Counted from the stretch's first letter, positions 1-9,055 are shown. The stretch is 64,000 nt of DNA from Verrucomicrobiaceae bacterium (GCA_019694165.1 JAIBCL010000019.1:60029-124028); one strand, 5' to 3'. Translations and numbers: made by a program. The notes: generated from the letters alone by a model not told the origin.

Positions 1-2
1 GC

Positions 3-395
3 GAGATCGCAAAGGTGAAGTACTACAACTTGCAGCCCACGCAGGTGCTCAAGACCCCGGACCCGACGATCCTCTTCGAGCGCCAGCATTACCTCTACGG
101 TGCCTTCACGGCGGCGGAGCAGATCAAGCGCACGGGCAACTACTTCACGGTGATGTGGCGAGCCCAAGACCGCACGCAGCCGGTCACGGTGAGATTCGAG
201 TACCGCCAGGAGAAGACGGCCCTCGACGTGAAGAAGCAGGAGCAGGAGGTGACGGACATCCGCCGGAACAATGTGACGGAATTCCGCGTGGTGGGGAAGG
301 ATTTCGAGGACGGAGGCCGGGTGACGGCGTGGCGCGTGACGCTGCTGCGCGGCAAGGAGGAGCTGGTGAGCCAGAATTCCTATCTCTGGAAGTAG
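3..395 (+). CDS. Hypothetical protein, 5' end cut by the window edge
   Basis: The reading frame is open to the left edge, so the true start is probably outside the window; a GTG at 15 is the first possible start inside it. The visible part (about 130 residues) ends at a TAG at 393-395. It is rich in charged and aromatic residues with alternating hydrophobic positions (YFTVMWRAQ, VTVRFEYRQ, VTAWRVTLLRG), which suggests a beta-sandwich, perhaps the C-terminal domain of a larger protein. I do not recognise the family. It is followed by an 81-base gap and a STAS-domain gene on the same strand. Confidence 0.6.
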   Translation, partial: EIAKVKYYNLQPTQVLKTPDPTILFERQHYLYGAFTAAEQIKRTGNYFTVMWRAQDRTQPVTVRFEYRQEKTALDVKKQEQEVTDIRRNNVTEFRVVGKDFEDGGRVTAWRVTLLRGKEELVSQNSYLWK

Positions 396-476
396 CCGCC
401 TGCGGCGGGCGGGATGCATCACACGGCCATGCGCCCGTGATCTTCGTATGAAGTTCTGAATCCGCTGTTTGTCGTC

Positions 477-1016
477 GTGCATGCCGTCTCTTCCATACTC
501 GTGGGCAAAATCGGCTCCGTTCTGTGGATGCGCGTGACGGGGAAGGGGACGTTTCAAAACAGCATCGAAGTGAAGCGTTGCTTCCAGTCCGTCATCGCGG
601 CGGGGACGAAGGACTTTGTGGTGGACCTCGAGTGTTGCCCCACGATGGACTCCACCTTCCTCGGCACCCTCACCGGGGCGGCGCTGAACCTGCGCGATGC
701 CGGCGGCGGCGGACTGAGCATCCTCAATGCGAACGAGCGCAACCAGCATCTGCTCACCAGCCTCGGTCTCGATCACATTCTCGCGCTCGATCTCGACGGC
801 ACGTCGTGGGCTGAAGAGCGCAAGGAAGCGTCCCGGCAGCTCGCCCAATGCGACGGGCAGACCGCGCCCGTTTGCAAGGAAGAACAGGCGCGCCAAGTGC
901 TCCAGGCCCACGAGGCCCTCACTGCGGCCAACGCGGCGAACCTCTGCAAGTTCAAGGACGTGATCCAGTTTCTCAAAGAAGAACTGGATGTGCCGGGCGG
1001 CGACGCAAAGAAATGA
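477..1016 (+). CDS. STAS-domain protein (anti-sigma factor antagonist type)
   Basis: This 179-residue protein has a STAS domain over about residues 8-110. The motif CPTMDSTFLGTL resembles the conserved Asp-Ser region of SpoIIAA/RsbV-like proteins, with Ser59 at the position that is phosphorylated in that family. The residue 115-179 tail, rich in Ala, Gln, Glu and Lys, looks helical and is unusual for a single-domain antagonist. The family works in partner-switching control of sigma factors or other regulators in the cytoplasm. No anti-sigma kinase or phosphatase gene is next to it. The GTG at 477 gives the full N-terminal strand. Confidence 0.8.
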   Translation: MHAVSSILVGKIGSVLWMRVTGKGTFQNSIEVKRCFQSVIAAGTKDFVVDLECCPTMDSTFLGTLTGAALNLRDAGGGGLSILNANERNQHLLTSLGLDHILALDLDGTSWAEERKEASRQLAQCDGQTAPVCKEEQARQVLQAHEALTAANAANLCKFKDVIQFLKEELDVPGGDAKK

Positions 1017-1154
1017 ACCCGGGCCGCCCGCTCCCACGCTGCGCGTGCAGAACTGGCGGAGCTGCCGCCACCATGTCGCGGCCCGGCTTGACGCGGAGCC
1101 ATGCATGACCATGGCGGCGCTTGCACCTGACTGCTTCGACTCTATCCATCGCCC

Positions 1155-2705
1155 ATGCAAAAACTCTCCCGCTCCAGCGGCATCCTGCTTCATCCCACCT
1201 CGCTGCCCGGGCGCTTCGGCATCGGCGAAATCGGGCCGGAGGCCCATCGCTGGCTCGATGAACTTGCGAAGATGGGCCAGAGCGTATGGCAGGTGCTGCC
1301 GCTCGGCCCCACGGGATATGGGAACTCGCCCTACCAGTCGCTCTCCAGTTTCGCGGGTAATCCGCTGCTCATCAGCTTCGACGCGTTGCGCAATGACGGC
1401 GCGCTCCAGCCGCAGGACCTCGCCATGGTGCCGGCTTTTGATTCCTCCCGCGTGCAGTTCGGTCCGGTCATCGAAGTGCGAATGGCCTTCCTCAAGCTCG
1501 CGGCGCGGCGCTTTCTCACGCAGTGCGATGGCAGCCCGCTGATGCGGAAGGCATTTGATTCGTTCTGTGACCGCGAGGCCGCCTGGCTGGATGATTACGC
1601 GATCTTCGCCTCGCTGAAGGAAGAGCAGGGCTTCGCGGCATGGAGCGACTGGCCGCGTGAGATCGCCCTGCGGGAGCCGCAGGCCATGGCGCGGGCCATG
1701 GTGCGCCGCGCCGAGGAGATCGAGGAACACAAAGCGCTGCAGTTCTTCTTCGACCGCCAGTGGCAGTCCCTGCGCCGGCACGCGCGGCAGCTCGGCATCA
1801 CGCTGGTGGGTGACATCCCCATCTTTGCCGCGCACGATAGCGCGGACGTGTGGGCCAGCCCGCATTTGTTCGAGCTGGACGGCAACGGCAGACCAACCGT
1901 CGTCGCCGGCGTGCCGCCGGACTACTTCAGCGCCACCGGGCAACGGTGGGGAAATCCACTGTACAAATGGCCTGCGCACAAGGCGGAGAACTTCGCCTGG
2001 TGGAAGGCGCGCATGCGCAAGACACTCGAGTGCGTCGATGTCGTGCGCATCGATCACTTCCGCGGCTTCGCCAGCTACTGGGAGATACCCGCCGGCGAGC
2101 CCACTGCTGTGAACGGCCGCTGGGTGGAGGCCCCGGGGGACGATCTGTTCGATGCGCTGAAAAAAGAACTCGGCTCCGAGGTGCCCGTCATCGCCGAGGA
2201 CCTGGGCATCATCACCCCCGATGTTACCGCGCTGCGCGAGCGCCACGGCTTCCCCGGCATGAAAGTCATGCAGTTCGCCTTCGGTGCGGACACGCTGGCC
2301 GAGGACTACATTCCGGAAAATTACCCCGAGCAATGCGTGGCCTACACCGGCACGCACGACAACGATACCACGCTCGGTCTCTTCCGCAGCGGTCCTGGTG
2401 GCGATACCACGCGCACCATCGAGCAGGTCGAGGCCGAACGCCGGAACATCACCGGCTACACCGGCACCGATGGCTCCGAATTGAACTGGGATTTCATCAG
2501 GCGCGTCATGGCATCCAAGGCGAAGCTGGCCATCGCTCCCATGCAGGATGTACTCGGCCTCGGCAGCGAGGCGCGAATGAACGTCCCGGGCAAACTAGGC
2601 GACTATTGGACGTGGCGCTTCCTCTGGGAGGACCTCACCCCGGAGATCGAGCAGCGCATGGCCGCCCTTGCCCGAGAGACCGGACGCTCCAGCGCCGCCG
2701 CCTGA
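1155..2705 (+). CDS. malQ: 4-alpha-glucanotransferase (amylomaltase, GH77)
   Basis: This 516-residue protein has the normal length for bacterial MalQ. It moves alpha-1,4-glucan segments between maltodextrins in glycogen or maltose metabolism. The GH77 catalytic residues are visible: the nucleophile Asp300 in VVRIDHFRGF, the acid/base Glu348 in VIAEDLG and Asp402 in YTGTHDNDT. The N-terminus (SSGILLHPTSLPGRFGIGEIG) is the usual family opening, which supports the ATG at 1155. No other glycogen gene lies in the window. Confidence 0.96.
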   Translation: MQKLSRSSGILLHPTSLPGRFGIGEIGPEAHRWLDELAKMGQSVWQVLPLGPTGYGNSPYQSLSSFAGNPLLISFDALRNDGALQPQDLAMVPAFDSSRVQFGPVIEVRMAFLKLAARRFLTQCDGSPLMRKAFDSFCDREAAWLDDYAIFASLKEEQGFAAWSDWPREIALREPQAMARAMVRRAEEIEEHKALQFFFDRQWQSLRRHARQLGITLVGDIPIFAAHDSADVWASPHLFELDGNGRPTVVAGVPPDYFSATGQRWGNPLYKWPAHKAENFAWWKARMRKTLECVDVVRIDHFRGFASYWEIPAGEPTAVNGRWVEAPGDDLFDALKKELGSEVPVIAEDLGIITPDVTALRERHGFPGMKVMQFAFGADTLAEDYIPENYPEQCVAYTGTHDNDTTLGLFRSGPGGDTTRTIEQVEAERRNITGYTGTDGSELNWDFIRRVMASKAKLAIAPMQDVLGLGSEARMNVPGKLGDYWTWRFLWEDLTPEIEQRMAALARETGRSSAAA

Positions 2706-2706
2706 A

Positions 2707-2755
2707 CTGACGAACGTCAGTGCTTTCAGCAGGCAGGCTGCCGGCCCGGGCCGGC
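2707..2755. terminator. Two palindromes just after malQ, possible weak terminator
   Basis: Directly after the malQ stop there is a 6-bp stem with a 2-base centre (2707-2720), and then a perfect 16-bp GC palindrome at 2740-2755. Neither is followed by a real T-tract, so termination is only a possibility. Confidence 0.25.
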
Positions 2756-2885
2756 TGAAGACCATTTGCGCAAGAATCCCGGCAACACAGCATAGCGCCC
2801 GCCTCATTTCTCGGTCCCGACCGTCCGCCAGCCGCGCTCTGTCCTTGTTCGCCGCGCAAACCGCGCCCACACTCACCACCGCATC

Positions 2886-3608
2886 ATGCGCTACGCCATC
2901 TTCGACCTCGACCACACGTTGCTGCCGCACGATACGCAGGCCCTGTTCTGCAACTTCGTGCTGAGGCGGGAGCGCTGGAGGACGCTTATGCATCTGGTCT
3001 TCCTTCCGGTCGCCGCACTTTATGCGCTCAGGCTCGTCGATGTCGAGACCGCGAAGTGCGCCTTCCTCGCCTTCCTCTGGCGGATGCCGAAGGAGCGGCT
3101 GATGCGCTATGCACGCGAATTTGCCGAAACAGACGCCAGGCAACGCTGCTACCCGGAACTCGTCGGCGAGATCGAGCGTCACCGCCGCGAGGGCCGCGCG
3201 CTCGTGCTCAACACCGCCAGCCCCTGCATTTATCCCGCCGATATCGCACGCGTGCTCGGGTTCGACCACTGCATCGCCACGCCGCTTGTCATCGAGGACC
3301 CGATGCCGCTCATTCCGCATCTCAGCGGCGCGAACAACAAGAAGCAGCAGAAAATCCCAAACATGGAACGCGACGTGCCGGGTCTCGCCACGCTCACGCC
3401 CGAGGAACGCGCCGGTTGCTGGAGCTACTCCGACAGTCCCGCTGACATCCCGCTTCTGGAATTCAGCGGCCGGCAGGTTCTCGTGCATCCAGGACGCCGG
3501 CTCGCCGCACACTTTCCCACAGCCACTGTCCTGCGCCCCCCCCGTCCTTACCAGAACAAGTTCGCCGACATGCTCTGCGTCGTGCGCCAGGTCCTGGGGT
3601 TGTATTGA
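2886..3608 (+). CDS. HAD-superfamily subfamily IB hydrolase (phosphatase)
   Basis: This 240-residue protein starts with MRYAIFDLDHTLL, the HAD motif I with the nucleophile Asp7 and the second Asp9. LVLNTASP supplies the motif II Ser/Thr, and YSDSPADIPLL fits motif IV with the Mg2+-binding Asp. The long helical cap between motifs I and II, with a hydrophobic stretch around residues 35-60, is typical of the SerB-like IB subfamily. The substrate is probably a small phosphomonoester such as phosphoserine or a lipid or sugar phosphate; the sequence does not decide. It ends 36 bases before the tRNA-Arg gene. Confidence 0.88.
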   Translation: MRYAIFDLDHTLLPHDTQALFCNFVLRRERWRTLMHLVFLPVAALYALRLVDVETAKCAFLAFLWRMPKERLMRYAREFAETDARQRCYPELVGEIERHRREGRALVLNTASPCIYPADIARVLGFDHCIATPLVIEDPMPLIPHLSGANNKKQQKIPNMERDVPGLATLTPEERAGCWSYSDSPADIPLLEFSGRQVLVHPGRRLAAHFPTATVLRPPRPYQNKFADMLCVVRQVLGLY

Positions 3609-3644
3609 GCTGCAAAGCGGATACACTCGCCGCCCGTCGCAACG

Positions 3645-3717
3645 GCACCCGTAGCTCAGTGGATAGAGCAGCGGATTTCTAATCCGCTGGTCGCAGGTTC
3701 GATCCCTGCCGGGTGCG
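3645..3717 (+). tRNA. tRNA-Arg (anticodon UCU)
   Basis: The sequence folds as a complete 73-base cloverleaf: acceptor GCACCCG/CGGGTGC, D arm GCTC/GAGC, anticodon arm GCGGA-TTTCTAA-TCCGC with TCT in the loop, a 5-base variable region and T arm GCAGG-TTCGATC-CCTGC. CCA is not fully encoded. The 3' part, from the anticodon stem on, is the integration site of the element that follows; the tRNA stays intact because the element carries the same 3' part. Confidence 0.97.
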
Positions 3718-3719
3718 CC
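3672..3719 (+). repeat. attL: left 48-bp attachment repeat inside tRNA-Arg
   Basis: These 48 bases run from the anticodon stem through the tRNA 3' end plus two bases and recur exactly at 24607-24654. The bases just outside differ (G at 3671 against A at 24606; C at 3720 against A at 24655), so the repeat has clear limits. Confidence 0.95.
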
Positions 3720-3827
3720 CCTTAAAAAACGCTGAAACCAAGTAAAATCAAGGCTTCCATGGGTTTTTTGTCGATTGACCGGTTTGCAGCGGATTGCGGG
3801 GAATAGCGGTGATTTGTGGCAAAAAGT

Positions 3828-3845
3828 GGATACAAAATGGATACA
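3828..3845 (+). repeat. Left copy of an 18-bp terminal repeat (possible integrase arm site)
   Basis: GGATACAAAATGGATACA is itself a tandem of GGATACA with a 4-base spacer. The same 18 bases occur at 24554-24571, inside the right end, in the same orientation; the similarity extends a few bases upstream (GCAAAA-G). Paired heptamers inside both ends are the usual form of arm-type sites bound by the N-terminal domain of tyrosine integrases. Confidence 0.6.
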
Positions 3846-3877
3846 CCATCGCTGGGTTAAAGCATAATCTGGTGGCC

Positions 3878-4537
3878 TCAATTTGGCTCCACCGTTTGTG
3901 CCGTCAGTCGAGGCAGCGAATCCACGGCAATCATGGGCCGCGTGCAGTCGGTAGTTGCCAAGGCCCCTTTGGCTTGGCTCCCGCTCTGATCAAGCTCGAA
4001 CGAAAGCCAGATCGGAATGAATGTGCTAACGCGCGGGCGAAGATTTGCATTGTCAAATCCATTGATCCACACAACATCTTGTTCTGTTATGCTAATGGAC
4101 TTTTTCGAGGAATTCGCCGTTGCACTTGGAGGCGTTACCGTGCCCGTTAGCCACATGTCACGGACGATTACAATCTTGAGCGGATCGTTGATGTCCTTCA
4201 TCCGCGCCTTGATCGCATCCCGTTGCGGCTTCGTGGTGATGTGACCCGCTTCGCTCCATTCCTTCGGGTCTTCTGACAGGTTGCCTGTCATCACGATCTT
4301 CACTTCCGGGCATCCAGGTAGCGCGGTGAGCGCACCGTAGAGTTTTACGCAGTTCCTCCGACTCATGCAGACAACGATGGCCTTTCCATCCAATGCTTCG
4401 CAGCGTTTCTGGAAGTCCCCCAGCAACTTGACCGCGAGTGTTTCGATTCGCTGCTTTGCATTTCCATCCTGGACGACGCTTTCCTTGCCGAGTTCAAAAC
4501 TCACGAGGAGGAGAATCTGCGTCTGAAACTGCTTCAA
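3878..4537 (-). pseudogene. hsdR fragment, helicase motif region (type I restriction)
   Basis: Within this 219-codon frame, about residues 15-135 match the second RecA-like domain of HsdR, the ATP-dependent translocase/nuclease subunit of type I restriction systems: ALDGKAIVVCMSRRNCVKLY and DPLKIVIVRDMWLTG are strongly characteristic. Homology stops at LTG, where a real HsdR continues into FDxP and helicase motif VI; the rest (to 3878) is not recognisable. The N-terminal nuclease and first motor domain are missing. The C-terminal part of hsdR lies immediately next to it on the opposite strand (4484-5020), so the gene was both cut and inverted. No hsdM or hsdS is present. Confidence 0.75.
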
Positions 4538-5020
4538 AAAATTCTCGCTGACGAAATCGAAATCCGTGAGAAGACGAATGTGGCTCGCTACAAATCATTC
4601 AAGCAGATGCTGGAGGACACGCTGAAAAAGTACCACAACCGCGCGATCCAGGCGGCGGACGTGGTGCGTGTACTCGTTCAGATGAAGAAGGACATAGACC
4701 GTGACGCGGCCCGCACCAAGCAGCTTAACCTCAGCCCCGAAGAACTGGCCTTTTATGATGCCGTGGCCGAGAATGCCGCGACACTCTACGACGAGAAGTT
4801 CCTTTGTGATCTTGTGCGTGATGTGGTTCAGGCAGTGAAGCGTAATCTCAAGGTGGACTGGACTAAACCACACCGTGAAGATGTGAAGGCCGGTGTGCGC
4901 GCAGCAGTTCGGACCGTGTTGCGAAATCGCGGCGTGAAAGCCGAGCATCTGGAGGCATTGACCAAGCAGGTGATTGTGCAGGCGGAGGCATTGTTCCGCG
5001 AATGGCCGTTGGCTGCCTGA
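4484..5020 (+). pseudogene. hsdR fragment, C-terminal helical domain (type I restriction)
   Basis: The frame matches the C-terminal domain of HsdR, the part that contacts the methylase core: LRLKLLQKILADEI, then KSFKQMLEDTLKKYHNRAI and LSPEELAFYDAVAEN, and the end with VDWTKP and VRTVLRNRG. Homology begins near 4484, with no good start codon there; a GTG at 4580 could allow translation of 146 residues (4580-5020). It reads away from the other hsdR fragment. The roughly 200 residues that normally join the two parts are absent. A free C-terminal piece is unlikely to act as a restriction enzyme. Confidence 0.78.
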
Positions 5021-5081
5021 AGGTGCGCAATCGCCTGATTCGCGACACTTGGAGGTTTGACAGGTATTGTAGCATGTCTCC

Positions 5082-5567
5082 ATGCTTGTCATCCACTGGG
5101 CACGACAGAACCAAACGAGTTCCATTTTGGCCAACGGCATACGTCCAGCCGCCCGGAAGGATCGAGACACCGGGGAGAAGAAAAATGCCAAGGGGGTCTA
5201 TGCGTACCCGTTCTCGCGCCACAAGACTCTGGTGGGAAACTGGCGTCGTAATCTCAAAACGTGGGATGCAAAACGCGGCAACTACAACGGCTTTGTGATT
5301 CGACTCCAGCCGGAGGATTTCCCCCTGATGGCTGGCTACTGGTTTTTCAATCGTAGAGAACCCGAGGAGGCCAAAATCAAATCCATGCGGGAGCTAGCCG
5401 AAAGGTATGGCGAGTTCTTTTCAGGCGAGATTGCCGACAAAATGGAAGACGGCTTTAGCTACGACTGGACGGATTTTGAAATCATCCTCCCCCAGCACAT
5501 TGAGGCTCGCCGCATCATCAAGGTGATCAGAGACCGAGAACCGAAACGCAAATATCAGCACCAGTGA
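5082..5567 (+). CDS. Hypothetical protein, possible ADP-ribosyltransferase (DarT/ART-like) fold
   Basis: This is a complete 161-residue frame starting at ATG 5082. I do not firmly recognise the family. The opening MLVIHWARQNQTSSILANGI resembles the His-then-SIL-x-x-G(I/L) start of DarT- and ART-like toxins, and DFEIILPQHIEARRIIKVI near the C-terminus resembles the Glu-containing last strand of that fold (AEVLVPxxIPPxxI). GVYAYPFSRHKTL could be the middle strand. A toxin or defence role would fit its place beside the hsdR remnant, but no antitoxin macrodomain gene is adjacent. Its stop is 35 bases from the convergent RCC1 gene. Confidence 0.6.
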   Translation: MLVIHWARQNQTSSILANGIRPAARKDRDTGEKKNAKGVYAYPFSRHKTLVGNWRRNLKTWDAKRGNYNGFVIRLQPEDFPLMAGYWFFNRREPEEAKIKSMRELAERYGEFFSGEIADKMEDGFSYDWTDFEIILPQHIEARRIIKVIRDREPKRKYQHQ

Positions 5568-5602
5568 CGGTGCCATTGAGCTTTCTCGGCGCGTCAGGAG
5601 CA

Positions 5603-8600
5603 TCAAGGACTCGTCACCCTCAAGCGCACGAAGATGCTCGAATTGCTCCCGACAGGCACGCTGAACACATGCTGTGGCGCAGTCCCAGTGTCGGGGATCG
5701 GCGTCCAACTCAAGGGCAGCAAAGAAGTGCTCCACTCCGCTCCATAGGTGATTCCAGAAACTCCGGCTGGCTGGTTGAAGAACAAGACGTAGTTCGGCCC
5801 GATGACCTGCCCCTGCGGCAGTTGGCCCGCACTGTTTTGCTTTGGATTCAGGCCAAAGGCGAACTCGGTTAGATTCACAAGTCCATCGAGGTCGTAGTCG
5901 TAGAGGTCCGCTCCGTCTCCACTGTTTTGTATGCTCCCGAAGTTTGTCTGCCTCCATACTTCCTGTGCTGACACATTGCCGAGAAGTGTGATGTCATACG
6001 GGTTCTCGTCGGGGTCATTATTGGCGATGTGCAGAGCGGCAGTCTTGGGGGCAGCCGTGGTGGGGGCAAACTGAACGGTGAATGTGGTGCTTCCCGTTGG
6101 GGCTGACACTGGGGCGACAGGCGGGGCCGTGACGCTGAACAACCCCGAATCCGGCCCATCGAAGGTGATGCCCAATCCGGTGAGATCACCGTCTCCCGTA
6201 TTTTTGACAGTGAAAACGAGACTCTTGGTTCCATTCACGGCCACCGCGCCAAAGTCCTTGATTCCCCCGTCTGCGATGATGGAAAAGGAAGGCTGCCGCA
6301 CCTCGATTTCGGGAGCAACGGCGACTCCTGTCAGCCCAACGTCAAATACAGCTTCATCTATGTCGGTTGACTGGATTTGCAAGGTGGTGGAGCGGCTGCC
6401 CCTTGCAAGTGGGGTAAAAGTGGCGCTGAAAGTGGTGGTTTGCCCGACGGGCAGGGTGCCAGCCATCGCGCCAGTATTGATCGAGAAGTCCCCTGTGTTG
6501 CCTCCCACCACATTTACACCTGTAATGTCGAGGGCCACAGAGCCAGTGTTTTTGACTGTGAATGTCTTCGTGGTGCTGCTGTTCCCTAGATTTACCGATC
6601 CGAAGTCGATGCTGGCGGTGCCATCTATTAGGCCCACGCCCGCAGGTTGCTCTACGGCTATGTTAGGACCGATCACCACGCTCAATACCACACCATTGCT
6701 TTGCAAACTGCCGACCGAATTGGACACCATCACATCATAGTTGCCACTGTTTGCTGATGTGGCGGTCGGGATCGTGTAGCTGGGGCTGTTGGCTCCGATG
6801 ATGCCCGCTCCCCCGAGACGCCATTGGTAGGTCAGCGGAGGTATTCCCGAGGCTGCAACTTGAAGCGTTACGGACTGACCCGAGTACGCCGTGTGGCCGA
6901 CAGAAGGCAAAACTGCTCCCAACGACAACCCTTTTGCTGATGCAGTTGCTGTGAGAAAAAATGTATTCCATCCCCCAGCCGAAACCGAAGCCACACCAGC
7001 AGCAACCTGCACAGGCGAGATGCGCTGAGAGGTCGAACCATCGCCAAGCTGGCCAAAAAAGTTATAGCCCACGGCCCAAAGCGACCCATCTGTCTTCACG
7101 AACATGGTGTGTGCGTTTCCAGCCGAAACCGAAGCCACACCAGCAGCCACTACCTGCACTGGCGAGTTGCGTTGTGTCGTCGATCCATCGCCAAGCTGGC
7201 CGTTTGAATTCAACCCCATCGCCCACAGCGATCCATCGGTCTTCACGAACATGGTGTGAGAGCTTCCAGCCGAAACCGAAGCCACGCCAGAGGCTACCTG
7301 TATAGGCGAGTTGCGTTGTGTCGTCGATCCATCGCCAAGCTGGCCGTTTGAATTCAACCCCATCGCCCACAGCGATCCATCGGTCTTCACGAACATGGTG
7401 TGGTTGTCACCGCAGGCGACCGTCGAAACATCGTTGGCGACCTGCACAGGGGAGTTGCGCTGAGAGGTCGAGCCATCACCAAGCTGGCCACTGCTGTTGG
7501 CACCCATTGCCCAAAGGGTTCCGTCCGTCTTCACGAACATGGTGTGTTGTTGTCCGGTTGAAGCCATAGTCACCCCCGTTGCGACTTGTACAGGCGTTGT
7601 CCGCCTAGTCGTAGAGCCGTCTCCAAGCTGTCCCTTGCTGTTGTCACCTGTCGCCCACAGCGAACCATCAGTCTTCACGAACACGGTGTGTGCGTTTCCA
7701 GCCGAAACCGAGGTCACCCCTGTTGTTATTGGTTTGATCGTGGTCTGGTTTTGTGTCGTGCCATCTCCGAATTGCCCATTGCCATTCCATCCCGTTGCCC
7801 AGAGTGTCCCATCTGTTTTAACCACCATTGTCCAATTTGTATAGGAACCCCGTCCCGGTGCTACAGATGCCACTCCACCAGCTACCTGCACGGGGGACAC
7901 CCTGTGGTCAATCGCCCCGTTTCCAAGGTCTCCCGAGAAATTTATTCCAACAGCCCAAAGCGTTCCGTCAGTCTTTACAAATACTGCGCGCGCGCTCCAA
8001 GTGCTAACAGACATCACCCCCGTCCCCACTTGAATCGGCGTGGATTGGTTTCCCGTTGTGCCGTCGCCAAGCTGCCCAGCTACATTCCAACCCATCGACC
8101 ACAACGTTCCGTCGGTCTTTCGGAACATCGTGGACAAATCACCAGCGGAGACCAAATTCACACTGGTATCCACCTGCACAGGGTTTGAACGTTGGGAATT
8201 TGAACCATCGCCAAGCTGACCAAATCCATTGCTGCCCATCGCCCAAAGCGACCCATCTGTCTTCACGAACATGGTGTGTGCGTTTCCAGCCGAAACCGAA
8301 GCCACGCCAGAGGCTACCTGTACAGGCGAGGTGCGCTGTGTCGTCGAACCATCGCCAAGCTGGCCATTGCTATTGGCACCCATTGCCCAAAGGGTTCCGT
8401 CCGTCTTCACGTAAACTGTGAATTGATTGCCAGCCGAAACCGAAGCCACGCCAGAGGCTACCTGTATAGGCGAGTTGCGTTGTGTCGTCGAACCATCGCC
8501 AAGCTGCCCACTGCTATTGGCACCCATCGCCCAAAGGGTTCCGTCCGTTTTCATGAACATGGTGTGGTCGTTTCCAGCACTCACTCTCAGCACCCCCGCA

Positions 8601-9055
8601 GCCAATATCTGCACAGGCGAGGTGCGTTGTGTCGTCGAGCCATCACCAAGCTGGCCATTTGAGTTCAAACCCATCGCCCACAGCGACCCATCTGTCTTCA
8701 CGAACATGGTGTGCTTGTTCCCGGAAGCAACCGAAGCCACACCAGCAGCAACCTGCACAGGGAGGGTGCGATTGGAGGTTGTACCATCCCCAAGCTGGCC
8801 ATTGCCATTGGCACCCATTGCCCAAAGCGTGCCATCCGTTTTTACCACCATTGTACAGCCCCCGGTCACTGCCGACGAGACGCCCGTGAAAATCTTTGCT
8901 GGGTAAAGACCTTGTGAGGTCACGGGGTCTCCTAGCTGGCCAGTACGGTTAAGGCCAAGACCGTTTAGAACTTGAGCATGAGATTCGCACGCAATTGCGA
9001 ACACGCAGGCCACCACAAGAGTCAATCGTGAGTGCAGATTGATCGGCGTATTCAT
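5603..9055 (-). CDS. Secreted RCC1-repeat protein with Ig-like and ASPM/HYDIN-type domains
   Basis: This 1150-residue protein starts with a Sec signal peptide (about residues 1-28, LTLVVACVFAIACESHAQ). Thirteen full RCC1 repeats of about 49 residues follow (about 75-705), each built on VKTDGxLWAMGxNxxGQLGDGS; a partial repeat precedes them. Together they could make about two seven-bladed propellers. Then come an Ig-like domain (PPLTYQWRLGG), two choice-of-anchor-D/HYDIN-like domains (DFGSVNLGN, DFGAVAVNG) and a C-terminal segment with DYDLDGLVNLTEFAFGLNP, a linker frequent in verrucomicrobial exported proteins. It is likely extracellular or surface-bound; the ligand is unknown. The repeats are also similar at DNA level, so copy number may vary by recombination. 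Confidence 0.9.
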   Translation of the reverse strand: MNTPINLHSRLTLVVACVFAIACESHAQVLNGLGLNRTGQLGDPVTSQGLYPAKIFTGVSSAVTGGCTMVVKTDGTLWAMGANGNGQLGDGTTSNRTLPVQVAAGVASVASGNKHTMFVKTDGSLWAMGLNSNGQLGDGSTTQRTSPVQILAAGVLRVSAGNDHTMFMKTDGTLWAMGANSSGQLGDGSTTQRNSPIQVASGVASVSAGNQFTVYVKTDGTLWAMGANSNGQLGDGSTTQRTSPVQVASGVASVSAGNAHTMFVKTDGSLWAMGSNGFGQLGDGSNSQRSNPVQVDTSVNLVSAGDLSTMFRKTDGTLWSMGWNVAGQLGDGTTGNQSTPIQVGTGVMSVSTWSARAVFVKTDGTLWAVGINFSGDLGNGAIDHRVSPVQVAGGVASVAPGRGSYTNWTMVVKTDGTLWATGWNGNGQFGDGTTQNQTTIKPITTGVTSVSAGNAHTVFVKTDGSLWATGDNSKGQLGDGSTTRRTTPVQVATGVTMASTGQQHTMFVKTDGTLWAMGANSSGQLGDGSTSQRNSPVQVANDVSTVACGDNHTMFVKTDGSLWAMGLNSNGQLGDGSTTQRNSPIQVASGVASVSAGSSHTMFVKTDGSLWAMGLNSNGQLGDGSTTQRNSPVQVVAAGVASVSAGNAHTMFVKTDGSLWAVGYNFFGQLGDGSTSQRISPVQVAAGVASVSAGGWNTFFLTATASAKGLSLGAVLPSVGHTAYSGQSVTLQVAASGIPPLTYQWRLGGAGIIGANSPSYTIPTATSANSGNYDVMVSNSVGSLQSNGVVLSVVIGPNIAVEQPAGVGLIDGTASIDFGSVNLGNSSTTKTFTVKNTGSVALDITGVNVVGGNTGDFSINTGAMAGTLPVGQTTTFSATFTPLARGSRSTTLQIQSTDIDEAVFDVGLTGVAVAPEIEVRQPSFSIIADGGIKDFGAVAVNGTKSLVFTVKNTGDGDLTGLGITFDGPDSGLFSVTAPPVAPVSAPTGSTTFTVQFAPTTAAPKTAALHIANNDPDENPYDITLLGNVSAQEVWRQTNFGSIQNSGDGADLYDYDLDGLVNLTEFAFGLNPKQNSAGQLPQGQVIGPNYVLFFNQPAGVSGITYGAEWSTSLLPLSWTPIPDTGTAPQHVFSVPVGSNSSIFVRLRVTSP

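Noticed and set aside
2595..3881. Long minus-strand frame across malQ end, HAD gene and tRNA containing the phrase GRDRTCDQRIRNP
   Set aside because: This phrase is the antisense translation of the tRNA-Arg gene, a well-known false protein. The rest is antisense to malQ and the HAD gene.
7000..8900. CRISPR-like array from the evenly spaced DNA repeats
   Set aside because: Repeats of about 150 bases are in frame and encode RCC1 blades; the spacers are not unique.
6961..8906. Many plus-strand frames with Arg/Pro/Ser/His-rich repeats
   Set aside because: They are antisense to the RCC1 repeats and repeat only because that gene does.
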